Shown piece by piece: positions 7,245 to 13,838 of a DNA stretch of 61,420 nucleotides. The number at the start of each line of letters is the position of its first letter. Within the stretch, counting starts at the first letter, position 1. Both the position numbers and the translations under genes were made by a program. Under the pieces are notes generated by a model, which was given only the letters and a program-made list of their open reading frames with translations, was not told the DNA's origin and did not search any database. The DNA comes from Candidatus Gastranaerophilales bacterium. GTDB lineage: Bacteria > Cyanobacteriota > Vampirovibrionia > Gastranaerophilales > Gastranaerophilaceae. The stretch spans positions 1-61,420 of the forward strand of contig CALUSG010000017.1 in the NCBI GenBank assembly GCA_944323365.1. Direction: 5' to 3'.

Positions 7245-8462
7245 ATGAAAATTGCATCAGTTCAAAATTATCAATGTAAACCTTATACTCAATTATGTAG
7301 TAATCAATACGGCATATCGCCAGCATTTAAAGGTTCAGGAGATTCATTTACTCAATCAGTAAAAGATGAGTCAATAGAAGATACGATGAAATCATTGATG
7401 GATGAAGTTCAAGATACGATTAAAAAAGCAAAAGAACCTGTGTTTTTTGAATATTATCCTGATAAACCAAATATTAAACAAAAAATTGGTATAAGATTAG
7501 GAGCATACAAAAATATATCTCAATTAACCGAAGAATTTTATGAAAAATATCTCAAAAATTCAATCAAAGATTTAAGAAATTTTGCATTTACACTAGAGTG
7601 GGAAAAGGAGGGTATTCCTGTAGAATATCCGAATTGTATATTAATAGAGGATCCATCAGATAAAATAGCGGATGATCTTATTAAAATGACAAAAGATATG
7701 TCGGATATAGATTATGCGGAGGTAAAGGGAGAACAAGGTTTGACGTTGTTGAAGAAAATGTCTGAAGTAATGGATGAATCGAAAATAAAATATGAAAAGA
7801 CAGGTCGCAGGACATTATTATATGCGGAAAATTTTGACAAATTATGCTTTGAAGGTATCCCATTTCATATAGGAGAATACATGAAGTCATTGATGACATC
7901 TTGTGCTGATTTATGCGGAACAACAATAATTTTTAAAACAAAAAGCAGTTATAACTTTTTAGGAGAGTTAACAGAACCTCATCGCTGCGGTATAATTAGC
8001 AGACCTCATGGAAAAATAAATGAAGAGATGGAAAAAATAGCAAAAGAGGAATTATCCAGGGAGTTAAAACCAATAACGGATATAATAGAGGCAGAACAAG
8101 AGTCGCTGGATAAATATCATAAATTGCCATATGAATTAGAAGTATCAAAAGCAGCGGAGGTCCCGAAAGAATTGGAGGCTCCGAAAGAAAAAATTGAGGT
8201 GCCGGAGAAAATAGAAACCCCCGAAAAAGTAATAAAAGAAGAAATAAAAGAAACGGCCGCAAGGTTGGAGGCTGCGGCAAAACGAGAGTTAGAGAATACT
8301 AAAAAAGAGATTAATGTATCAAAAAGTCGTGGTCCAATAAAAAAAGTAGTCATAATATTGGCATCTATAGGTGCTCTTGTAGCAGGGGTGAAAAATAAAG
8401 AAAAGATATTAAAAGTATTGAAAGGACAAAAAGATGAGAATACAGGCAGTACAAAGTTATAG
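7245..8462 (+). CDS. Degenerate AAA-like protein with coiled-coil and C-terminal membrane segment
   Basis: 405 residues, not a named family to me. N-terminus MKIASVQNY then SPAFKG (residues 25-30) is the motif shared across this island. Residues about 120-245 align by eye with the core of the next two proteins: GRRTLLYAENFDKL sits where the AAA+ Walker B strand lies, and MKSLMTSCADL then TTIIFKT and EPHR match the 9596-10576 protein nearly word for word. No Walker A or catalytic DE is present, so it is a probable pseudo-ATPase. Residues about 285-370 are a charged Glu/Lys/Pro stretch predicted to be helical, followed by a single hydrophobic segment (VVIILASIGALVAG) and a basic tail. AGGAG precedes the ATG. 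Overlaps the next gene by 29 bp, so the three genes are an operon. Confidence 0.7.
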   Translation: MKIASVQNYQCKPYTQLCSNQYGISPAFKGSGDSFTQSVKDESIEDTMKSLMDEVQDTIKKAKEPVFFEYYPDKPNIKQKIGIRLGAYKNISQLTEEFYEKYLKNSIKDLRNFAFTLEWEKEGIPVEYPNCILIEDPSDKIADDLIKMTKDMSDIDYAEVKGEQGLTLLKKMSEVMDESKIKYEKTGRRTLLYAENFDKLCFEGIPFHIGEYMKSLMTSCADLCGTTIIFKTKSSYNFLGELTEPHRCGIISRPHGKINEEMEKIAKEELSRELKPITDIIEAEQESLDKYHKLPYELEVSKAAEVPKELEAPKEKIEVPEKIETPEKVIKEEIKETAARLEAAAKRELENTKKEINVSKSRGPIKKVVIILASIGALVAGVKNKEKILKVLKGQKDENTGSTKL

Positions 8463-9582
8463 TAACAATATGTATACTCAAAAAAATGCATCGCCAGCAT
8501 TTGGTGCGGTTAAAGGTTTGGGGGATACCGGCGAAAACCTTTTGTTAATGCTTGATGAGTTTATTAAAAAAAACGGTGCTCAAAATAATATTTTTGGTAC
8601 AAAATTTAATGAATTAAAATCTTTGTATGATAGTATTGCTACTTCTAAAATAGAGAAAAATAAATTGGCTGTTATTGCAAAATTAAAAGAATTAAAAATG
8701 CAAATTTTAGACTTTTATCTTAATACAAAAACTGAAAGTAGTATATTAACACACAAAGTTAATTTAGCCAGTCAAGAAGACGAAATAAAACCTTCAATTA
8801 TCCAGGGGTTTGGTTTTGGAAAGATTGCCGGCTATGATGATATAAAAAATATATTAAACCGGGAGTTTATAAGCAAAATAAAACAAGAAAAGGAAGGTAA
8901 AAAAGTAAAAATACCGGGAGTATTTGCGTTTTTTGGCCCGAGAGGTAATGGTAAAACTACATCAGCTCTTGCTATTGCAGAGGAAACCGGATGTGCTATC
9001 GAAAGATTGGATGCTAGACCTTTTGATGAACCTAAAATTGTCATTGAACGTTTAAGAAAAGTTTTTCAGCAATGTAGTGATAAATTTGATCAAAAAGGTC
9101 GTCATATTATTTTTATGGATGAATTTACCAAATTTAGCAGAGAGGCTGAAGGTAGAAAAATGTTTGCAGATTTATTAAAAGATTGCAGTGAAAAATACCA
9201 CTCTACTTTTTTTGGTGCAACGAATAATCTTTCACAAGCAGGCGAGGAGTTTATGGCAATTAACCCTGTTCTCGTCGCTTTTGAACCACCTTCTAAATAT
9301 AATACTATTCAAATTTTAAAATATTACTTGCAGGATAGTGCTAATAACAATATTAATTATAGTGAGGCGGCTGATAAAATATTAGAATTGGCAAAACAAA
9401 GTGGCGGATTAATAAATAATTCTAGATTAAGGGAGATGTCAAAGCTCATAAAATCACAGACAAAAAAAGTCGATACGAAAGATATTATTGAAACTGCAAC
9501 TCAGTATATAAATAATAAAACTATTATTCCGCCCGATTATTTGAAAAATTTTAAATCGGATTATGAAAAATATATGAATTAG
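8434..9582 (+). CDS. AAA+ ATPase with motif-bearing N-terminus
   Basis: 382 residues. Motif N-terminus MRIQAVQSY then SPAFG (20-24). A helical linker (30-120) leads to a classical AAA module: FGFGKIAGYDDIKNIL, Walker A FGPRGNGKTTSA, Walker B HIIFMDEF, sensor 1 FFGATNN, and a C-terminal lid with GGLINNSRLREM. The second region of homology is odd: the usual RPGRFD arginine finger is replaced by NPVLVAFEPP, so trans-activation in a ring may use other residues or a partner. Substrate and role unknown. It lies between two paralogues that have lost the ATPase motifs, and starts inside the first (ATG at 8434, GGA upstream). No signal peptide, so presumably cytosolic unless the N-motif is a targeting signal. 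Confidence 0.85.
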   Translation: MRIQAVQSYSNNMYTQKNASPAFGAVKGLGDTGENLLLMLDEFIKKNGAQNNIFGTKFNELKSLYDSIATSKIEKNKLAVIAKLKELKMQILDFYLNTKTESSILTHKVNLASQEDEIKPSIIQGFGFGKIAGYDDIKNILNREFISKIKQEKEGKKVKIPGVFAFFGPRGNGKTTSALAIAEETGCAIERLDARPFDEPKIVIERLRKVFQQCSDKFDQKGRHIIFMDEFTKFSREAEGRKMFADLLKDCSEKYHSTFFGATNNLSQAGEEFMAINPVLVAFEPPSKYNTIQILKYYLQDSANNNINYSEAADKILELAKQSGGLINNSRLREMSKLIKSQTKKVDTKDIIETATQYINNKTIIPPDYLKNFKSDYEKYMN

Positions 9583-9595
9583 AAAGGGGAAAAAG

Positions 9596-10576
9596 ATGAG
9601 AATTTCTGCAATTACAAACTCAATGGCTTTTCGTAACAATACTGTTAAGCCATCATTTAGAGGAACGGATTATCCTTCAGGAGATTACAGTGATGAAGAA
9701 ATTGAAATGGCAAAGAAATTTATTAATCAAAGCGGGCCAAATTGGAGAAAACAATATAAAAGGGACAACAGGAGCTCATTTAAAGAATTGTATGATGCTA
9801 ATAATGGATTAAATCGTATTTTAGCTCCCACTATCAGGCCATTTTGTGATGATATGGAAGAAGCTAAAAGTTTAATAAGAGTATTCGTAGATGCCGGAAC
9901 AGTTTTTCTGTGGGAAGTGGTAAATTCACCTTTTGTCAGTGCCGAAACTCTTGTCAAAAAATTAATGCAAAATAATAAATTGAATAAAGAAACTCAACGA
10001 CTTGCATTATTAATCTGCGATTTAAAGGCAAAACAGGAAAAAGACCAAATAGATGCTCATATCAAAAATGTTAATTCAATTATAGAAAATACAGAAAAAT
10101 CTAACAGATTGATGCAATATCAAAAAGCCTTGAAGAATGGATTTATTATACCTGTTGAAGATGAAAAATTTGGGAAACCGGCTGAAATACCTAATGTTAT
10201 TATGATTGTGGGCCAAGATGATTATCTGAATAAGGATTTGATTAATTTTGTCAGAAAAAATTCTCCAACTTATTATGCATTTATTCAAGACGAAGATGAT
10301 GTTGATATGATGAAAAAATTGGATGACAAGTTAGATTTAGCAAAAAATGAGTATAATAAAAATGGTACTAGAATGTTGATTGAGGTTGATAATTTTGGTA
10401 AATTAATTCAAAAAGACAACCCGTTTGATTATCTCGAATGGATGAAAAGTCTTATGACATCTTGTGCTGATTATAATAAAGCTACAATTATTTTCAAAAC
10501 AGATGATTCATCAAATTATTCAGACGAAGCAATTGAGCCGCACAGGATTGGTTTAAAAGTAAATACTAATAAATAA
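9596..10576 (+). CDS. Degenerate AAA-like protein, third member of the AAA trio
   Basis: 326 residues. Motif N-terminus MRISAITNS then KPSFRG (18-23). After a helical region, residues about 200-322 resemble an AAA core without its catalytic motifs: PNVIMIVGQDD where Walker A should be (no GxxGxGK), GTRMLIEVDNFGKL in place of Walker B, and MKSLMTSCADY-ATIIFKT-EPHRIG shared with the 7245-8462 protein. It ends right after this strand, so the lid domain is missing. GAAAGGGG precedes the start, 13 bp after the active ATPase gene. It probably works with the active subunit as an adaptor or regulatory subunit; that is inference. Confidence 0.7.
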   Translation: MRISAITNSMAFRNNTVKPSFRGTDYPSGDYSDEEIEMAKKFINQSGPNWRKQYKRDNRSSFKELYDANNGLNRILAPTIRPFCDDMEEAKSLIRVFVDAGTVFLWEVVNSPFVSAETLVKKLMQNNKLNKETQRLALLICDLKAKQEKDQIDAHIKNVNSIIENTEKSNRLMQYQKALKNGFIIPVEDEKFGKPAEIPNVIMIVGQDDYLNKDLINFVRKNSPTYYAFIQDEDDVDMMKKLDDKLDLAKNEYNKNGTRMLIEVDNFGKLIQKDNPFDYLEWMKSLMTSCADYNKATIIFKTDDSSNYSDEAIEPHRIGLKVNTNK

Positions 10577-10580
10577 TTAA

Positions 10581-10626
10581 CTCAAACAGCCTGGCGAAAG
10601 GAGGTCCCGCCAGGCTTTAGTTTGAG
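10581..10626. terminator. Long hairpin with perfect Shine-Dalgarno sequence in the loop, end of the AAA operon
   Basis: CTCAAAC/GTTTGAG (7 bp) and AGCCTGGCG/CGCCAGGCT (9 bp) stack with a 3-nt bulge (TTA). The 11-nt loop is AAAGGAGGTCC. Read on the plus strand it displays AAAGGAGGT; read on the minus strand, ACCTCCTTT, the 16S 3'-end sequence. There is no T run, so it is a poor classical terminator. It sits between convergent genes. Confidence 0.55.
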
Positions 10627-10646
10627 TCGCTCAGGTTGTACCCGGG

Positions 10647-10964
10647 CTATAAATCTTCTGCTTCTAATTTTTTACTGTCGTGTATGCATTCGCCCTGTTC
10701 ATTGTATAACTGTAATTCTTGTATATATTTGCCGTCTACTTCTGCTTCATGATAATGTGTCTTTAATTTCCCGTTATCATAAAAAATTTTATGATCAAAC
10801 CAGCTTGGTTCCGCTGCATTCTCTCTTCTGATTCGCTCTACTAATACTCCGTCTTTTCTCTTTTCAAATATGTCTTCGCCATTTTCTATGTAGCGACGGC
10901 TTTCAATTTTTCCTCGTTTGTTGTTTGCATTAAAGCTTAAGCTGTTTACCGGTAAAATTCTCAT
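10647..10964 (-). CDS. Small repeat-type protein, MORN/YwqK-like
   Basis: 105 residues. Motif N-terminus MRILPVNSLSFNA. The rest has short strand-turn units such as NGEDIFEKRKDGVLVER and IFYDNGKLKTHYHE, reminiscent of MORN or YwqK-type repeats (F/YxNGxL). Clear paralogue of the neighbouring 78-residue protein (shared RKNGVLV/RKDGVLV and GKLK). The two lie 13 bp apart on the minus strand and are probably co-transcribed. Function unknown. Confidence 0.65.
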   Translation of the reverse strand: MRILPVNSLSFNANNKRGKIESRRYIENGEDIFEKRKDGVLVERIRRENAAEPSWFDHKIFYDNGKLKTHYHEAEVDGKYIQELQLYNEQGECIHDSKKLEAEDL

Positions 10965-10977
10965 ATCCTAATCCTTT

Positions 10978-11211
10978 CTATACATCAAAAGTTTTTATTT
11001 TTTCTTCATATATCACTTTTAACTTCCCATAATCTGTATATTCTTTGATTAGTGTATGTCGATAATTTTTGTCCTTATACTCTTTTCGTTCATACACTAA
11101 AACCCCATTTTTTCTTTCTTGCATTACTTCGTAATTATCCTCTTTGTAGCGTTTAGTTTGTATATTCTTTCCTGCGAAATTTGAATATACTGAGATAGGT
11201 GCAATCCTCAT
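10978..11211 (-). CDS. Small repeat-type protein, paralogue of the 10647-10964 protein
   Basis: 77 residues from the second of two adjacent ATGs (the first, at 11214, adds one Met). MRIAPISVYSNFAG carries the island motif (MRIxPI then F-A-G). The body (RYKEDNYEVMQERKNGVLV, YTDYGKLKVIYEEK) matches the longer paralogue downstream. Ribosome binding site GAAAGGGG is well placed for either ATG. A TAGCAAATTT element lies upstream at 11254-11263. Function unknown. Confidence 0.6.
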   Translation of the reverse strand: MRIAPISVYSNFAGKNIQTKRYKEDNYEVMQERKNGVLVYERKEYKDKNYRHTLIKEYTDYGKLKVIYEEKIKTFDV

Positions 11212-11253
11212 CATTTATACCCCTTTCTTATCTATTTAAACCCAAACAAAAAT

Positions 11254-11263
11254 AAATTTGCTA
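11254..11263 (-). promoter_or_regulatory. TAGCAAATTT element upstream of the small repeat-protein pair
   Basis: Minus-strand TAGCAAATTT followed by ATTTTTGTTTGGG and TTTAAATAGATAAG. The order resembles the 18352 promoter (TAGCAAATTT, TTGTTT, TATAAT) but with a longer spacer to any -10-like box. Confidence 0.35.
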
Positions 11264-11286
11264 CTTTCTTAATAAAAATTTATATT

Positions 11287-11841
11287 TTATTTCTTTTCAG
11301 CTGCTTGTTGTTTTTTTTGTAATTTTGTGAAATTTTTAAATGCTGAGTGCTTTTTGCTGGAAAACGGGTAATTGCTATATGTTTGGGGGTCTTCTTGTTT
11401 AAAAAATTTCTTTTCGATTTTAGCGGCTACCGGTGTGGCTATTAATGGTACTAAAACTCTTTCAGTTATTACACCTGAGCCGATTAAGGCAACTATTGTT
11501 GCAAAACTTTTTTTCGCCAGTGATATGTTTTTAAATTCTATACCTTTGAACAGTTTATCCCATAGTTTATTTTGGAATTTTGGATTAGCAATGGCAAATC
11601 CTACTACTATTTGGGCTATTGCTGTTACTGCTCCTGAGGCCAAGTCCATTGCAGCTACAAACGGACGCCTTTTTTCAGGAATTTTTTTATTTTCCATTGT
11701 TGTTTTATATCTTACCGAATATGCGAATACGTCTTTTAATACTGAACATACAACTATTGTTTTCGCCGCAAAGGTATCGTCTGATATTACACGCTTAAAA
11801 TGATTATTTATTATTTTTGATTCTGTTATTGGTTTTATCAT
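11287..11841 (-). CDS. Hypothetical membrane protein, second of a related pair
   Basis: 184 residues with two or three hydrophobic segments: about 25-42 (weak), 67-90 (LASGAVTAIAQIVVGFAIA) and 115-140 (SFATIVALIGSGVITERVLVPLIA), then a basic tail rich in Lys and Gln. It aligns loosely with its upstream neighbour (IPEKRRPF then VxxIAQxV, versus WAAIKQP then VTILAQLV), so the two look like distant paralogues. Start overlaps the neighbour's stop by 4 bp (ATGA), so they are translationally coupled. Family not recognised. Confidence 0.65.
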   Translation of the reverse strand: MIKPITESKIINNHFKRVISDDTFAAKTIVVCSVLKDVFAYSVRYKTTMENKKIPEKRRPFVAAMDLASGAVTAIAQIVVGFAIANPKFQNKLWDKLFKGIEFKNISLAKKSFATIVALIGSGVITERVLVPLIATPVAAKIEKKFFKQEDPQTYSNYPFSSKKHSAFKNFTKLQKKQQAAEKK

Positions 11842-12365
11842 TTTTCGTCGTTATCCTTTACTAATATGTCAGCGATTTTTGGGAATATTCTGTTTGACAA
11901 CGCTAAAACCGGTACAAACATTGCTATAGTAAGTATTGTGCCTATTCGGTCTTTAAATATACCGACACAGGTTTCATCCAGTAATTTGAGTGCTTTTTCT
12001 GTATTATTGCCGGCTGTTTCCATTATTGAGGCCGGAATTTTTGAATTATCTTTTATGGCATCTTTTACAAGTTGAAATTGCAATTTACCTTTTTCAGCTA
12101 ATTTGTCAACGCCTTTATAAAGTACGTTAAGTGATACAAGCTGGGCTAAGATTGTTACTACTGCTTCTACCGGTTGTTTTATCGCAGCCCATTTTTTATT
12201 TTCTTTTGATTCTTTTGTGAACGGGTTGTACAATATCATAAGCGGGGCTATTGCAAATTTTCCCGCTGCATTTATGTAATTGGCTATTTTCTCGCCGCCT
12301 TGATCTGAAAATTTTTCTAAGGAGCGTGCCATTCGTTGATTAAATTTTACTGGTTGTACTCTCAT
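11838..12365 (-). CDS. Hypothetical membrane protein, first of a related pair (motif-like N-terminus)
   Basis: 175 residues. N-terminus MRVQPVKFNQR resembles the MRIxP[VI] start of the island. Hydrophobic segments at about 33-46 (FAIAPLMILYNPF), 70-90 (VEAVVTILAQLVSLNVLY) and 143-162 (ILTIAMFVPVLALSNRIF). No signal peptide. Its promoter region is nearly the same as that of the kinase-like gene at 18386. No ribosome binding site is visible before the ATG. Confidence 0.65.
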   Translation of the reverse strand: MRVQPVKFNQRMARSLEKFSDQGGEKIANYINAAGKFAIAPLMILYNPFTKESKENKKWAAIKQPVEAVVTILAQLVSLNVLYKGVDKLAEKGKLQFQLVKDAIKDNSKIPASIMETAGNNTEKALKLLDETCVGIFKDRIGTILTIAMFVPVLALSNRIFPKIADILVKDNDEK

Positions 12366-12375
12366 TTGTCTATAT

Positions 12376-12401
12376 AAAATTTATAATAAATAATTTTGCT
12401 A
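12376..12401 (-). promoter_or_regulatory. AGCAA-type promoter of the membrane protein pair
   Basis: Minus strand: TAGCAAAATT (12401-12392), 6 nt, TATAAA (12385-12380), then TTTTATATAGAC and ATG. The 18386 gene has TAGCAAATTT, 6 nt, TATAAT, TTTTTATATAGAC and ATG. Spacing and downstream sequence are both conserved, which argues for a shared promoter type. Confidence 0.55.
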
Positions 12402-12416
12402 TTATCTTTATAATTT

Positions 12417-13097
12417 TTAACAATTGTAATTTTTACACGGAATATCAAAAATGTTTTTATCTATTTGGCTAAAGTTTGTTATTATTTTATACAAACCTTT
12501 GATATCTTTGTAAAACTCTTCAGGTTCTCTTGAGGCGATTGCTATAACTTTGCCTATACCTGCTTTTTGTGCTGCTTCTATCCCTGACAGTGCATCTTCT
12601 ATAACAATACAGTCTGACGGATTCAGATTAAGATTTTTTGCTGCTATTAAATATATATCAGGAGCGGGTTTGCCTGGAATTTTCCCGTTTGAATATACTA
12701 TTTTATCAAGCTCAAACCATCTTTCCAATTTGAAATTTTCTATATAAAACTCAACGTTGCACCATTCGGACATTGTGGCTATTGTTCTCGGAATATTGTT
12801 TTCCTTAAGGTAATCTAAGAATTCTTCGGCTCCGGGGGCCAGTTTTATATCTTTGCACATGTTTCTATAATACGCTTCTTTTTCTTGTGCATATTTTTCT
12901 ACTAACTCCGGCGATGGGTCTTTACCTATTGCATATCTTATTATGTCTTCATTTGTTCTGCCGAACATGTATTTCAGCATTTCTTCATCTGTAAAAGCTT
13001 CGCCCCTTAACTTTTTGGAATACTCTCTCCACGCATCCAGATGCAGTTGTGAATCCCAAAAAAGTGTCCCGTTAAAATCAAATATTATCCCTTTCAT
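12417..13097 (-). CDS. HAD-superfamily hydrolase, beta-phosphoglucomutase/phosphatase-like
   Basis: 226 residues. HAD motifs: FDFNGTL (nucleophile Asp7), the helical cap (residues about 15-85), TMSEW (motif II Thr), KPAPDIYLIAAKNL (motif III Lys) and VIEDALSGIEAAQKAG (motif IV acids). The second acid of motif I is Asn (DxN instead of DxD), unusual for the beta-phosphoglucomutase/phosphatase branch, where that Asp acts as general acid; activity may differ. Start overlaps the upstream TPR gene by 4 bp (ATGA), so the two form an operon. Substrate unknown. Confidence 0.85.
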   Translation of the reverse strand: MKGIIFDFNGTLFWDSQLHLDAWREYSKKLRGEAFTDEEMLKYMFGRTNEDIIRYAIGKDPSPELVEKYAQEKEAYYRNMCKDIKLAPGAEEFLDYLKENNIPRTIATMSEWCNVEFYIENFKLERWFELDKIVYSNGKIPGKPAPDIYLIAAKNLNLNPSDCIVIEDALSGIEAAQKAGIGKVIAIASREPEEFYKDIKGLYKIITNFSQIDKNIFDIPCKNYNC

Positions 13098-13663
13098 TGG
13101 TTTCCTCGTTCGGTCATTTTGTTATAAATATCTAAATATTCTCTTGCCTGCTTTTCTTTGTTTAGTGTCTTAAAGGTATAGGCAAGGTTATAGTAAAAAT
13201 CTGCCTCTTGATTGTTTAAGTCTATTGCTTTATAAAATTCCCATTTGGCGGATTTGGGCTTTTGTGCTTTTAAATACGCACAGCCTAAATTATAGTAGCC
13301 GTATGAAAATTCAGGATTGTATTTTACGGCTTTTTTATACTGTTGAATTGCCATATTGGGCTTGTTTTGCAGCATATATATGTTGCCTAAATTGTAATAT
13401 GCCTTATAATATTTTATGTCTGCAGCAATTGACCTGTTATACATAAAAATAGCTTCATCATTTTTGCCTTCATCTTGCAAAATATTACCCATCAATAGCC
13501 AGTGTTGGGCATTTCTTTGCTCTTCAGGAATGCTTAAAAGCAGTGTGAATGCTTCTTTTATGTTGTTTTCCGCATAAAGAATTTTTATTTTGTCGTCCAA
13601 TTCATTTGCAAAACTCAGATTGGATATCCCTAATATCGCTAAAATAACTAATAATTTCTTCAT
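13094..13663 (-). CDS. Secreted TPR-repeat protein
   Basis: 189 residues. N-terminal signal peptide (MKKLLVILAILGISNLSFA, cleavage likely after residue 19). Three to four TPR units follow, for example AYYNLGNIYMLQNKPNMAIQ and YYNLGCAYLKAQKPKSAKWE, a protein-protein interaction scaffold likely in the periplasm. The strong promoter (TTGATG, 17 nt, TATAAT) ends 6 nt before the ATG and there is no ribosome binding site, so the mRNA is predicted to be leaderless. Confidence 0.85.
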   Translation of the reverse strand: MKKLLVILAILGISNLSFANELDDKIKILYAENNIKEAFTLLLSIPEEQRNAQHWLLMGNILQDEGKNDEAIFMYNRSIAADIKYYKAYYNLGNIYMLQNKPNMAIQQYKKAVKYNPEFSYGYYNLGCAYLKAQKPKSAKWEFYKAIDLNNQEADFYYNLAYTFKTLNKEKQAREYLDIYNKMTERGNQ

Positions 13664-13669
13664 AATAGG

Positions 13670-13698
13670 ATTATATACTAAAAATTTTTCATCATCAA
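13670..13698 (-). promoter_or_regulatory. Leaderless-type promoter of the secreted TPR gene
   Basis: Minus strand TTGATG (13698-13693), 17-nt spacer, TATAAT (13675-13670), 6 nt, ATG at 13663. The transcript should start at or next to the start codon. Diverges from a plus-strand promoter at 13700. Confidence 0.65.
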
Positions 13699-13699
13699 T

Positions 13700-13788
13700 T
13701 TGACTTTTAAAAAACGTAATCCATAATGTTATAGATGTCTCTTTTACTGGTACCCCGGGCTTACTCCTTTGCCCCGGGGATTTTTTTT
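13700..13788 (+). ncRNA. Candidate small RNA with anti-Shine-Dalgarno terminator loop (promoter included)
   Basis: Intergenic. Promoter TTGACT (13700-13705), 16-nt spacer, CATAAT (13722-13727); predicted 5' end near 13734. A very strong terminator follows: CCCCGGG (13753-13759) pairs with CCCGGGG (13773-13779), then eight T. The transcript would be about 55 nt with no ORF. Its 13-nt loop, CTTACTCCTTTGC, contains ACTCCTTT, which could pair with AAAGGAGT-type ribosome binding sites, like the C-rich loops of some sRNAs. No gene lies upstream on this strand for the terminator to serve. Not matched to a known family. Confidence 0.45.
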
Positions 13789-13792
13789 ACAA

Positions 13793-13816
13793 AAAAAAGG
13801 CTGATTACATCAGCCT
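13793..13816 (-). terminator. Rho-independent terminator of the Met-rich protein gene
   Basis: Minus strand AGGCTGA / TCAGCCT with a TGTAA loop, then eight T; it lies about 25 bp after the stop at 13839. Confidence 0.85.
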
Positions 13817-13838
13817 GCTACACACTATTACACACTAT

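Noticed and set aside
7245-7340. Motif-bearing N-termini read as ordinary signal peptides
   Set aside because: They start with a basic residue but have no hydrophobic core and no small-residue cleavage site.
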